Assembly: GCA_027579435.1 (NCBI GenBank)
Contig: JANBPK010000006.1
Span: 1-64,000, forward strand
DNA from: Candolleomyces eurysporus
Lineage: Eukaryota; Basidiomycota; Agaricomycetes; Agaricales; Psathyrellaceae
Direction: 5' to 3'
Length of the DNA: 64,000 bases
Made by a program: the position numbers and the translations under genes. Shown here one piece after another: positions 1 to 13,700 of the stretch. The notes beneath the pieces are model-generated. The model did no database searches, was not told the origin of the DNA, and saw only the letters and a list, made by a program, of their open reading frames with translations. Each line of letters opens with the position of its first letter. Positions within the stretch are counted from its first letter, which is position 1.

Positions 1-657
1 TATACGATGTTGCTAGGTGCTGGTTGGTCCGGGGTGATCAAGCCTAGGGTCCTCCAGATGCCGAGCAACGTTGGGGGGGTTGCGAAGTGGTCTTCGCGAA
101 GGCGGTAGTTAGTTGAAGAGTTCAAAATATGTGGCGTACGGCCCTAGTCGTGGCTGGTAAGCGTCGAGAGGGGCAAGTAGGACACACGAGGAACCCGGAT
201 AGAACTGAGTAAAACTATCGGATTCGCTAAGAGTAAAATAGTTAACAGTCGACAGTAGATATAGAAAATATCGGTGTACAAATAATAGTAAATACGAAGG
301 GTAAATAGAAGGTAAATAAAGAATATAATCAGACAGGTATAGTCCGGAGTAAATCCGTTACAGTCCGCAGAAGGCCTGAAAGCATTCGTACTATCACCTT
401 CTCAAAGAACAAAACAGGCCATAGCAGACGTAGCAACCACTCGAGACTCGTGGCCGCGAAACATACAAAGGATGAACAAGTGGCTTGGACTGCTGTGGAC
501 AGCAGCACCGCACAAGGAAAGCGGTGATGCACCATAACAACGTCATATAAAGAGTGGCTTTTTCGGTTGAATCGGGCGCCTACCATGTCCCCACAGCCTC
601 ACCACTACTAATAGCCATCTTGTGATATCGCACCTTTCACCCAAACCACCAATTTCA
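1..657. other. 5' flank without a supported gene
   Basis: No coding region is supported here. The middle (about 200-350) is AT-rich with repeated short TAAATA/GTAAAT words. It probably holds the promoter and leader of the plus-strand gene that starts at 658. It could also include the 3' end of a gene outside the window. Confidence 0.4.
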
Positions 658-1974
658 ATGTCCCGAGCCGTACGCTTCGAGGATACCATACCTCCCACAC
701 CAGACGAATTCGCCTCGCCACACCATGCAGACAAAGGTTTCAATCCAAAGGGTATATTGAAGGGTCTGAAGAACGGGAGAGGTACGTATATAAAGCCACT
801 CGCTCCGACCCGTCGATACTCATCCCCCGAATCCATATTTCCAGCCACCACAAGTCGTCGCGATCGACGTTACTCGACTCCGGTAGAGGAGCTAGCAAAG
901 ATGCAGAATTTATCATCAGTGACGAGCGACTCGCACCAACCACATGACTATCGCCCCCGCAGGCGGTCGATATCAGGAGGGCTAGCAGACAATCATCAGC
1001 ACCTATATCATCAATACGACTATGGGTTGCCATATGCTTCGAGCTCTTCGTCTCGTCGAGAGAGCTCAGCTGGGCACCATTCCCGCCCACTCCTATCGCC
1101 TCGTTCTCAGACATTTGGCACCTCGTCGAGACATCCTTACAACCCCTATGTCACATCAAGCGGTTCAAGATACAGTGGACGGTGGCATGAATACGACTAT
1201 GGTACTTCTCAAGTCCCCGGATACGGACAGAGTCATGTCACTACCACTTCGTCAACGGGATATCCGGCTGGTCCGGTTCCCGCGACGAATCTCCTTCACC
1301 CAGCATTCATGTACGGCGCCTCCACGACAACGCGCAGCAGCACCGCGTACTTGACTCCGGACTCACTGCCCGACAGGGCGCTGCCACCCTCAAGTCAAGG
1401 AGACACCGTGAAGCAACGGCGCCACCAATCTTCCTCTGTCGAAGACGTGGTCATTCAACGGTCCCTCAAACAACCTCGTATCCTCTGGAATATCGCGTTC
1501 CCCTTCTCCTCAGCCATCGTCGACTCCCATTCGAGGCTCCGCCTCTCGGAGCTTGATACTCTTGCCACCACGCCCGCTATCGATAAACTCACGATCAAGT
1601 TCGATTCGTATTCGAGGGCACAGCAGGCGCTCAGAGTGATATTCAGGGCTATCAAAGTTCGGGGGAGCCTTCCTTACGAGTATAAGGGCTCTACGATCTT
1701 CCTAGTTACCATCCGCGATGTCGTCAACGCCATCTTCGAATTCTTCCAAACTCCCCTCACGCGAGATGAGTATGCGAGTTTGACGAACGACGAGGCGCAG
1801 ACGGTGTTGAGGGCGCAGAGGAAGAGGGTCGGGAGGAATGCGTATGGCACGTATGGCTTTGGGGATCCTTTAAGGGTGGATCTTCTGGGCGAGTATGTGC
1901 GATTCGAGGGCGTCAGGATCACTTCCTTCAAGGAGAAGAGTATCACTTTCGGGCTTGACCTCAGCAGATGGTGA
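658..1974 (+). CDS. DUF6699-like protein with disordered N-terminus
   Basis: A single-exon gene of 438 codons. The open frame extends 36 bases upstream, but only from a GTG, so the ATG at 658 (MSRAVRFEDTIPPTPDEF) is the likely start. Residues 1 to about 270 are Ser/Tyr/Arg/Pro-rich and look disordered. From about 275 to the end there is a compact domain that begins PRILWNIAFPFSSA and includes an LTRDEYASL segment and a YVRFEGVRITSF tail. This layout fits the DUF6699 family of Agaricomycetes, whose biochemical role is unknown. The family assignment is from memory of the pattern and was not searched. Polar composition without a signal peptide suggests a cytosolic or nuclear protein. Confidence 0.75.
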   Translation: MSRAVRFEDTIPPTPDEFASPHHADKGFNPKGILKGLKNGRGTYIKPLAPTRRYSSPESIFPATTSRRDRRYSTPVEELAKMQNLSSVTSDSHQPHDYRPRRRSISGGLADNHQHLYHQYDYGLPYASSSSSRRESSAGHHSRPLLSPRSQTFGTSSRHPYNPYVTSSGSRYSGRWHEYDYGTSQVPGYGQSHVTTTSSTGYPAGPVPATNLLHPAFMYGASTTTRSSTAYLTPDSLPDRALPPSSQGDTVKQRRHQSSSVEDVVIQRSLKQPRILWNIAFPFSSAIVDSHSRLRLSELDTLATTPAIDKLTIKFDSYSRAQQALRVIFRAIKVRGSLPYEYKGSTIFLVTIRDVVNAIFEFFQTPLTRDEYASLTNDEAQTVLRAQRKRVGRNAYGTYGFGDPLRVDLLGEYVRFEGVRITSFKEKSITFGLDLSRW

Positions 1975-2458
1975 TCGTGATGCCACTGATATCGCCATGG
2001 TACTTATATTTATTCTTATTTCATCGTCATTATTCCTTGCTTGATGTTGTTGTACAGATACCTGTATTATTCTCTGTTGCTCTTCCACTCCTTTTAAGAC
2101 GTTGTATGTATGCTCTCGAGCTGTGTTTAGATATAGTAAACTGTGTATTGTTGCTGTACCCGTTTTCACTCATTCCCTTCTACCGTGCTGTCCTCCATTA
2201 ATGACTTACTGTATCCTCATCCTTTTGTACATTGATGCAAATTAAAAGACAATGTCCATGTCCATGTAACCACGAGATCGAGCACAATAACCACAGCGAG
2301 AGATGAATCCGAGTACAGCAACGATGAAAGGTGTCTACTTCGGAGTACCCGAGTCGTAACCATCAGTAGGAGCATGCCAACGTTGGCCATATACATGCCC
2401 TTAAACAACAACCGCTGACTTCTGAATCCGCCCCGTCAGCAGGTTATTCAAATCAGAG
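1975..2458. other. Intergenic region between convergent genes
   Basis: This stretch lies between the stop of the DUF6699-like gene and the stop of the minus-strand membrane-protein gene. It is AT-rich and is probably made of the two 3' untranslated regions. No other structure was seen. Confidence 0.45.
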
Positions 2459-4033
2459 CTACCAAAACCCGATTTGGGCTTTAACACTTCCAGGCTCTCT
2501 CTGTTCCCGAGTAGAGTCTATTGTTGAGCGTTCACGACCTAAATCGCCAACAAACGACATCCCGGCCAGGGCCCTGAAGGCGATGATGTGTGGCGATGGC
2601 CTGAAACATTTTGAACATATGTAGCACAAGATGGAGAGAAGAATGAGCTTTAACACGTACTGAAATGAAGACCCACACCATACTGACCACAAGTCCTCAT
2701 GCTCTGGGCTGAGAGTGTCCGCAGTTTCATATGCAGGCTGCGTTTCACCACAAGTCAGCCCCGGAATTATTGTCGAAAGGGCCGATTCCGGTGTGATGGA
2801 GAGCACCCCTGTGCATCCAAGGGAAGCTGCCGCTTCGAGAACCGAGAGCCGGCGCAGCAGCTTCCCTCGTAGACGCGTCTGATAGCCGTGAAATCGCAGT
2901 GTTGGATTTTTCGGACTACACCGGCGCAGTTCTTGGATGGGGGAAAGATAATCGTCACAGATGTTGGGTGTGGACTAGAGGAAATAACACCTGTGCGGTT
3001 GATAACACAACGTCGAAGCAGCCAGCGAGGAATAGTGTGGCGAGGGACAGTATGGTGAGGACTGTTCAGAGAATTAGATACCTAGATCCTAAGTATGCTA
3101 ACTGTAACTCGCTGAGAGACGCGAGACAGACCACCAAGGGGAACACCACTACCCACCGCCCTCGTCCCGATCACAGCAGGTAAAAACGGTAAATCTGGGA
3201 GGGAAAATGAAGGGATCGTCCTTAGCGTTGTAGCTGCCTTAAGAGACTTGGGTCAAGCTCACCAAGAAACAGTCCCCAATAGATATCGCAAACCAATTGA
3301 CAACCTTTGCCATTATCATAACCCATGGAGCTTTACCTCTGTACCATTGTTCCCCGTTTAAAAAAGGTATCCCGCTTGGAAGGGACACGGTGTCTACCAT
3401 CGAGCCCAGAATGAAGAGCGTTGTGGTTAGGAAGCCCAGGAGCATGTAGGGTAAACGTTCTTGTCTTCGCGAAGGTCTGGACGGCCTTACATAGGCGGAT
3501 AAGATTGGATGCATCCCTACGAATTCGTCGGAAGAGATGAAGTCAGGAACAAGGAAGAGCTTGATGGAAGACGCCCTGATTGTCAGAGGGCCGATAGATT
3601 GGCAGGCATACGGAGTCCAGCGGCCCTTAGTGAGGATAATATCCTGCTTCAATCGATCTTTCTGTTCTCCTCGACTTCATTCCATTGCGGTGTGGCTTGG
3701 TCTATTCAGACTGTCCAAGTTTGATCATCTCCCAGGGACTGCAGAGGATTCTTTACCTGCAATAAAGGCGCTCGGATAGAATTGATCTTCAAACCCCATG
3801 TCTGAAACGCATTGAACCAATTGTGGGCGTGGAGTGTACACTGCTACTGGGTAGTGGATTTGATGCTCCGAAGGTTTGGAGCCCCAATGCAGGAGCAATG
3901 GAGAAAGGCTTACATTCAATTGCACTGCATCCCCACATGAAGCATAGAATTCCCTGGAGAGAGGCAGTAGGAGTGAGTCAAAAGTATCGTGACAATTGAA
4001 TGGAGCGCACCACTGCTTATTTGTGCTCACCAT
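2459..4033 (-). pseudogene. 7-TM basidiomycete membrane protein, probably broken
   Basis: Minus-strand exons resemble the intact membrane-protein gene at 49456-50666. The block at 3259-3480 carries RLPYMLLGFLTTTLF and an ISIGDCFL end followed by a GT donor. Next come IYRFYLL, a TGA at 3171-3173, then RGRWVVVFPLVVCLASL, where the paralogue has an uninterrupted IYRCYFIWTTHRWVLAFP. Further on, TGVLSITPESALST and HIIAFRALAGMSFV match TGIVSILIESALPF and LIIFRVLAGSSFV of the paralogue. The central TM4-5 region does not read cleanly. The in-frame TGA falls where a Trp is expected and no obvious splice avoids it, so I infer a pseudogene; a sequencing error is the alternative. The possible start at 4033 is tentative. 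Confidence 0.5.
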
Positions 4034-4461
4034 CTTGGAATTGTCTAGTTGAAGATCCCTGATGAAATTTCGATGCCAGTAGCGACACCATCGGAGCCAT
4101 ATGAGTGAATCTCGACCATCATCTGAAACTAAGCCCTATCTCTGGTCGATTGTGGGTCATTCGCTACTGAAGAATGTCGGCGACGCTGGCCACTGGCAGC
4201 CTCCGGCGCTGGCGGCTCGAGCAAGATTGGCTAAGGCTCCCCGAAAAAACTTCACTGGTCAAGATATTTCAGATTGGTGGTTTTGACGTAGAGTATTCGA
4301 TAAAACGCTAGGGAAACTGGCAAGAAAGAAACGAGACCGTACTACCAGGCTCCCACACGTGACATTTGGTATAGGCGCCCGGCCCGACTCACTGCCGGAT
4401 GTTTGCAGGCCCAGACCCACCACCTTCCAGGACGACCACGACCATCACCGAGAGCGCCAGC
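4034..4461. other. Divergent promoter region
   Basis: This lies between the putative start of the minus-strand membrane-protein gene and the plus-strand Tgs1 gene. A 61-codon open frame at 4101-4286 has no recognisable features. The stretch is probably regulatory. Confidence 0.4.
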
Positions 4462-5510
4462 ATGGGCAAAAACAAGAGGAAATCCGGGATGACAGGGCTC
4501 TCAAGGTTTGTCCTGGAGTCCTTTAGAAACGACACAGCGACGGCGTCAAGCTCATCTGAACCAATCCAAGCAGTGCCAGAGCCAGAACAGCCCACCAAGG
4601 AACCAGCGCACAAAAAGCAAAAAATTGACTCTGAGAAGAGGGAAAGCAGCCTTCATAGACATAAATACGACGCGTCTGGACTTGTTCCTCACTATGAAAA
4701 TGCATCCGATGTGCCAGAGCATTTGCAGAAATGTACATTTTTTCTGGGCTTTTTGTTGTGAACCGGTTAACCTGATGCGTCTAAACATAGATTTTTCGCA
4801 GAGATACCGTCTGTTTTCGCTCTATTCAGAGCCTCCAGGATGTCTCTTGGACGACGAAGGCTGGTTCAGCGTGACACCGGAGAGAATTGCGAACCAAATT
4901 GCTGAACGTTGTCGCTGTGATACCATCCTTGATGGATTCTGTGGTGTTGGTGGAAACGCCATTGCCTTCGCCCAAACTTGCAACAGAGGTGTGTTGGCTG
5001 ACCTGTGCTCTCGGTCTGAATGCTCAGCTGATCTTCTGCTCAGTTATAGCCCTCGATACCTCTCCCACACGCCTCGCCCTTGCACGACACAACGCTCAAA
5101 TCTACGGTGTCGCAGACAGGATTGAATTCATCCAGGCAGACTACACTTCTTTCATCCAGTCACGCCTTCTCCGAGGAGATCCACGTAAAATCGACGTCAT
5201 ATTCCTGAGTCCTCCGTGGGGAGGTCCGGCGTATCTTGACGGGGATACAGAAGAAACAGTAAACAGAGAACATCCATCTTACCATCTATCTTCGATCCAA
5301 CCTATCCACGGCGCGGAACTATTTCGACTATCGCGGTCGGTAACACCGAACATTGCATATTTCCTACCAAGAAACACGAATCTGAACGAAATTGGGGAAT
5401 TGGCGGGGAAAGAAAAGGTCGAGGTCGAGGAGGAGTGGACAGGCACCAAGTTGAAGGCACTCACCTGCTACTTTGGTGGCCTTGCCATTGGACAGGAACA
5501 TCTGTTTTGA
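4462..5510 (+). CDS. TGS1: Trimethylguanosine synthase (Tgs1)
   Basis: This enzyme converts the m7G cap of snRNA and snoRNA to 2,2,7-trimethylguanosine using S-adenosylmethionine, in the nucleus. Three exons (4462-4732, 4791-4988, 5044-5510) give 311 residues with closing phases. The joined protein has the family signature: YFSQRYRLFS before the catalytic fold, DGFCGVGGN as SAM motif I, VIALDTSPTRLALARHNA as motif II, and LSPPWGGPAY as motif IV with the Trp that stacks on the cap. An upstream in-frame ATG at 4399 would add 21 residues. I prefer 4462 because its context (AGCATGG) is better and MGKNKRKSG is a plausible basic N-terminus. The length fits fungal Tgs1, which lacks the long N-terminal region of the animal enzyme. 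Confidence 0.93.
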
Positions 5511-5669
5511 TAATGACAGACATCATGACGCTTCTGCCTGCCTATCTCTGAAGTCTATCCTAAAACCTAAGGATTAAAAGCAGCGGCGGTGTTTCTCTGC
5601 CCTCGCTTTCCCCATACAGATCGGACTCGACCGTTTACTTGATGCCCGCTTGCTGGCATCAAACTCGGA
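5511..5669. other. Short intergenic region
   Basis: This is the Tgs1 3' flank and the leader of the next gene. No other signal was seen. Confidence 0.4.
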
Positions 5670-6402
5670 ATGCATCTCATCATCAAGGCTGTACTTCCGA
5701 CTCTGATGTCCACTCCAGCACGCGGCGTCCTTCGTTTCATGTTCGCAATCGCCGTTGCGCAACTTCTTATGCTGTAAGTCGTTGAAGTGCAGTGGAGTCT
5801 TCGTAGATGCTTATTAAGTTTATGATTATACCTACAGCAACGCAGTTGATTTTGCACCAAACGCGATGATAATCTCGCTTGCCCCTCGACAAAAGTGAGC
5901 CTACAGAGGAAGGTTGAAAACAATACGTCCGGGTTGAAGACTACCCGTAATATACGCCGCCAATGCTGTGTTCGCGAACCTCCGTAGCCTCATCCCTTGA
6001 TGATACCCCACCCCCTGCGCCGCCTTCCGATGGGTCCAATCAACCAACCGTCTCCCTGACCGCTCCATCTTTCCTGTATACAGATGGGAGTTAGCGCAGA
6101 AAACTTACATCCCGGAACGCGTCCCTATAATATTCGGCCGCGTTCATGTCGGCGACCTTTCTTCCTTAACCACCGATCCACGGCTGCGCTTCCTGCAAAC
6201 CGAGAAGCGCGCTCACTTCCCTTTCACCGCCTCCGCCCCTCCCCTCCTTGTTGTCTTTGTCACCTGTTGGGTAAGCGCACGTAAGTTCAGAGTGCTCTGA
6301 AAGCTTAGATCGTTAATAATGCCTGCGGAAATGTATCTCCAGGGACCTATAACGATCGTTAACGACCCTGAAGCCACGTCAACTGCCCATCCTTTCAATT
6401 AA
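5670..6402 (+). CDS. Small unrecognised protein, four exons
   Basis: No single open frame covers this gene. Four exons (5670-5773, 5838-5894, 6084-6270, 6343-6402) join through GT-AG introns with matching phases to give 135 residues ending at a TAA. The protein begins MHLIIKAVLPTLMS, has a hydrophobic stretch RFMFAIAVAQLLML at about 22-35, a central YIPERVPIIFGRVHVGDL segment, a second hydrophobic stretch APPLLVVFVTCW near residue 110, and a polar tail. This suggests a small membrane protein. I do not recognise the family. The phase agreement over three introns is the main support. The 189-nt second intron is long for this locus and could hide another exon. The start could lie elsewhere. Confidence 0.55.
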
Positions 6403-6436
6403 TCCGTCGATCCCCCTCAAATCGACGAGTACAACG

Positions 6437-6979
6437 ATGAACACCCTAGCCGTAGCCGAAGACTACTCGACACCGAGCCCCATGGAGTTTCGGGGCCCCT
6501 ACAAAGTCCTACTCTCCCTCTCCATCCTCATCCCCACCATTATCTGCACCCTCTCGCTCTCTCAACTGGGCAAAACGTCGGCGTATATGGCGCCTATCGC
6601 CTCGTTCCTCACTATCGTACATGCATTGGTGGTGGGCACCGTATGCTACCGCGAAGCCCAGAGAGAACCTACGTTCAGCCCACACGAACCACGCATGACG
6701 ATGACGAGACGGAGTAACCTTATCGCCTCGTATGCTCTGTATGTGCTGTGGGTTGTCACTTTCATCTTGCTGGTGATCGCTACTGCGAATGTAGCGACAT
6801 GGTTTTTGGCACCCAGGGGAGGGATCGATAAGCCCAGAGCGGCGGTGGAGGCCGGGTTTACGGGTATTCAGGCCTGTGTGACGTTGGTGTTTGCTGTGCT
6901 GTGTACGAGGGACAGGAGGATGTTTCATTTCAGGAGGACGAGGAGGCATAGGTGGTCGTGGTCGTGGTTCCAATCGTAA
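6437..6979 (+). CDS. Four-TM membrane protein
   Basis: A single-exon gene of 180 codons starting at ATG 6437, only 34 bases after the stop of the preceding gene. Four hydrophobic segments are visible at about residues 24-42, 50-71, 95-119 and 134-156. The C-terminus is short and very basic (RRMFHFRRTRRHRW). The arrangement resembles small tetraspanning (MARVEL-like) fungal proteins, but no diagnostic residue is present and the function is unknown. A second, unrelated-looking four-TM protein is encoded at 17162-17848. Confidence 0.65.
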   Translation: MNTLAVAEDYSTPSPMEFRGPYKVLLSLSILIPTIICTLSLSQLGKTSAYMAPIASFLTIVHALVVGTVCYREAQREPTFSPHEPRMTMTRRSNLIASYALYVLWVVTFILLVIATANVATWFLAPRGGIDKPRAAVEAGFTGIQACVTLVFAVLCTRDRRMFHFRRTRRHRWSWSWFQS

Positions 6980-7789
6980 TATTGCGATGCGATGACGACT
7001 CCTGTGCTACCACCCACGCTAGGTTGGCCGAGCGGTGCTAGGTGACGACTACTTTCCTTTTATTTTTACTGCTAATATTATTATTATTTGCATGGACACT
7101 CCTTTGCTGTCATTTATCATTATTGTATCACTTCTTTGCTCTGTGTAACATACCTACCATCATCCGATTCAACGTTCTGTTTGCACGTAGCTTGGCTACG
7201 TGCACCTTTGTAGATAGTATTTCGATTTCGATTTCGTTTGCTGGACAACGATCCGATTTCCAACGTTCGACGTTCAACCATCTCAAGACCTGATGATACT
7301 GATAAAACCAGGTTTTACATTGCAAGTGACGAACATAATATGATACGTATCCGTAATCATACTGTAGTAATCGAACCGAACTAATACAAGAATCGATGAC
7401 CAAACTAAAACTTAAACAAGAATGAGAGGAGATTGAGCTGGGAAGGATACAGTAGCAGCGACAGTAAACTGAGCTGCAAAAAAAAAAGAAAACAAGGCTG
7501 GTTGATACAACAGGGGAAAGCATATTCAATCAGGCGTTGAAAAGATAAGGAGGTGGTACACAGTCCAAAGAATTCAAGGCCAAAAAATCAATTCACAAAA
7601 AGCGGAAGAAAACAAAGAGGGCGACCCACGCATACTGTTGGCGTGGATATTGCCGTAGGACATCAAAATCAACCCAAATTCAAAGAGTCAAAAAGAATCG
7701 TTGTTCCCAATAATGGAACGGATAACCATCGGTCGAGAGTCAATCACGATCAAAACGTGAATGGTTATCAAAGGGAGAAGCAACGATGA
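6980..7789. other. Intergenic region, T- and A-rich tracts
   Basis: This lies between the plus-strand four-TM gene and the end of the minus-strand RCC2-PHD gene. It has T-rich tracts near 7046-7095 and an A-run near 7477. A tRNA-like word at about 7023 is discussed under rejected items. No coding region is supported. Confidence 0.45.
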
Positions 7790-10396
<2,607 letters not shown>

Positions 10397-10731
10397 TGTG
10401 CTGAGGTGAAGTGGGGAAAAGGGGCGGCGGCAGATGGTTTACACGCAAACAAATACCAAACTCAAACCCAGGTCCGCTCGGCGCCCCTTTCTCGGTCTTC
10501 TCCAAAAGGGTACAATTCATCATCGCGCGCTGGTGGCTGCTACCGCCAATCTACATACAACAGGCTTTCGAAAATAATAATACTCCATACTCGTGGTTCT
10601 CTAAGCAGCATCAGATTTCATATATCATCCGTTCCTTCCTTGCCAGCCCCCCGTAATTTTGGAGTTTCGTCGACCGTAATTCCTGGGAATCACCCGCATG
10701 ATGAATGATGGGTCGGCGTGCATGGCAGCTA
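10397..10731. other. Promoter region of the RCC2-PHD gene
   Basis: This is the stretch between the start of the RCC2-PHD gene and the stop of the next minus-strand gene upstream. No coding region is supported. Confidence 0.45.
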
Positions 10732-13700
10732 TCAGACAGCCTTTGATCCAAATACAACTGCAAGCCGAGGGAGGGTCAAACACGATACGCACAGAAGCTT
10801 GATAGACTTACGAATCCCGCAGCCCGTACGCTTCAAAGAGAACTGAAGGGAGTGTCAGGATGCGCTAGAAGCCACAGAGAAACGAGACTGACCACATAAT
10901 CTTCTCCGGAAAGGACCAGCACGTCGCCATGCACCATTGTCACCTGGACCGTCTCCTCAGGAAGCTTACTCGCAGTGACCAGTGCCACCGACTGGAACTG
11001 GGAGGACGAAGACGAAGCCATCGGAGGATCCTTGTCCCCGGCAGACCCTTCAGCCTCGACACCTGGACCATCGTCAGGCAGCTCTTCTTCTCCGTTCTCG
11101 CTCCCGTTCTCCACGTTTACGGGTTTCTCGGCGTCTTCAAATGGGATCAAGGTGGACATATCCAGCTCAGCGACCTGGACCTTGACCTCGGGCTCCTTCC
11201 CCTTCCCCTTCTTTGATGCCTTTCGCCCAGCTTTCTTCGTCGTCGTCAAAGTCGCGTCAACAGCAGTAATCTTCTTCGGAGTGAGGGTCATGATAACGTC
11301 GCAGCCGAGGCACAGGATAGCGATTGGGTGTTTCTTTGTGCATAGGATATCCTGGTTCTGTATGTGTAGTCGTCAGATACTCGCTCTCTCAGATGACGGG
11401 CAGAGGTAGCGAATTTAGTTACCTTTTTGGTTCCAGCTGTAATGTAAGCCAAAAAGTTCAACCTCGAGATGACCATACGCTCTTTTGGAGTCTCAGCGTA
11501 CGCAGTAGCCCTTTTGAATAGCAATTTCCCTGCATCTACCAAGCAAACAGGAACACTCTTCCCCGATACTCCAGCGACGACTTCATCATTCGAGCCGGAT
11601 ATTGGAGAGGCTAAATCATGCGTATGTTCGAAGAAAGGGTCTGAAAACGGTCACATCTTCGGTGAGCAGCTATTCTGGCAGAGACAAGGAAAAACTCACT
11701 CGAGCCATCTCCCATAGGCCTCCTCAGCTCAACCTCGCTCTGCATCTTCTTCACTAGTTCCGACGCCGCCTTCTGCAAATGCGGGAGGTTACACGTAAAC
11801 ACATGTTTAATCCACCTCGTAGTGTTATCTCTTGCTGGGCAAGTCACCGGATTGGAGTCGCCGTTTTGAGCCTGAGGGATACCATCACCCGTTACCGAGC
11901 CACCGCTTGTACGTGCTCGAGCTTGGCTATCCGCGTTATTTGCACTTCCACCATCAGGCAGAGGAGACGGAGGAGGCGGACTCTTCTCGTCAAAGTGGTA
12001 CCCCAGCGTCCGCATCCCGTTATTCCAAGAAGTCGAAGATCCGCGTACGTCTTGAGCGTAGTCGTTGAACGGTAAACAAGAAGGCGATTCGCTGAATATG
12101 CCTCTGATATCAGAGAGTTCTTGAGCGTAGGATAAAGTGGGTCCGGGGCCCTATCCAAACNAAAAAAACCAAAGCGTCAATACCTATACGCATACCACCA
12201 AACTGCAATCCACGGAAGAGGGAAAGAAAGCGAGACGGAAACGGAAAGCCTAAAGGAAGGCGACGGGGATAAACTGGTACTAACCTTCGAACACACCAAC
12301 CCCGAACACTTCCTATGCCTCATAGCAGCCTGGAAGTTCACCTTCCCACAAGCCGTACAAAACCACCCACTAGGGAATGATTCGTTCGAAAGGGAGGGAG
12401 TGAAATGTGAAAGCAGGGATTCGGGTATCAGGGAGTAGAATCCGCTTTCGATGAGTGTGTGTTCTACGCCGTAGGTCGGGTGAGCTTTACGAAGGTGAAG
12501 GTATATTTGCGGGGTGTCGATTTTGGGTGGCGAGCTATCTGAGTTGTCCTCCTTGGACCCACTTTCGGCTTCGTGAGTAGGATTCGGGGTAGATGAAGAT
12601 GTAGATTGTGAAGGCACAGTTGCTGTCTCTGGAGAAGAGGAGCACTGTTGCGTGTTTGGCGGAATTGGAAGGTCCTGGGCAACCGTCTCCGGTGGATCAC
12701 TCTGACAAGGTGTAGATGTGCCTTGTCGAACAGTTTGGGGTATCGTCCACCAGGGACGAGCCAAATCCCAGTCCGAGTGCTTCTGCTTCAAGATATCTTC
12801 CCCGCCACTCGACCACTCTAATCTAAACTTCCACTCCACATGTACAGGAGCCGCTACATTTGCGGTTGCGGTTGCGGAAGGCAGCTTCTTCTCCTGGAAA
12901 AATGAAAATGAAATCAGCTCTCGAACCAACTAGAGAGACAAAACCCGGTACGTACCTCCAACCCAAGAATCTTAAACAACCCCAAACACGCAAATCCATA
13001 CTCTTCCGGAACGTCGAGCTGGGGAAGAGAACGAGAAGCCAACTCGAGAATCCTCGAACGTGAAGCCATGATCACCAAAGGTGTCCCGGCCACATATGCA
13101 TCTATCAGGGCGCGGATTTCTGAAGGTAGTGAAGGGAGAGGGCCATATCCGCTAGTTGATTCGTCGGCGGGTCCGTGAGTCTCGCCAGGTACAGTGAGAG
13201 GGGTCGGTTCGGTGGCGGGGGTAGGAGGTAGACCTTCTTTGGCCAAAGAGGCATCTCCCTCCACCATGACAACGTCTGACGGAACATTTGCGTCTACCAC
13301 AGGTTCTGAGGAGGAGGCAGTACTTGTAATGGCTGATGCGGATTGGGGCTCCATTTCGGGTTGAAGAGATGAGGGGATGGCCGCAGAGGTGTTGGTAACT
13401 CCGTCAACGTGAGCGGGCTGCGAGACGCAAGTTTCAAGGGGTCGGCTTTCTGTCACTGCTTCCAAGGACTCGGTACAAGGGGCCAAGGCCAATTGGCCGT
13501 CCGGTGCTGCAGATTCTAGCACGGTGGTGCAAGACGACGAAGCATCTCCTTCGGCCATAGCAGGAGGTACCACCACCACCTGTTCATTGGCAGTATTCTC
13601 CCGCCGACGTTTGCGGGACGACGGCAATGGCAAAGCCTCTTCAGCTTCTGGCGCAGTTTCCTTCCCATCTTCTTCTCTCCCTTTCCTCTTCCGTACCGTA

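Noticed and set aside
7020..7050. tRNA-like word GGTTGGCCGAGCGGT
   Set aside because: It matches the A box of Leu/Ser tRNAs, but no acceptor-stem pairing, anticodon arm or B box follows within 100 bases.
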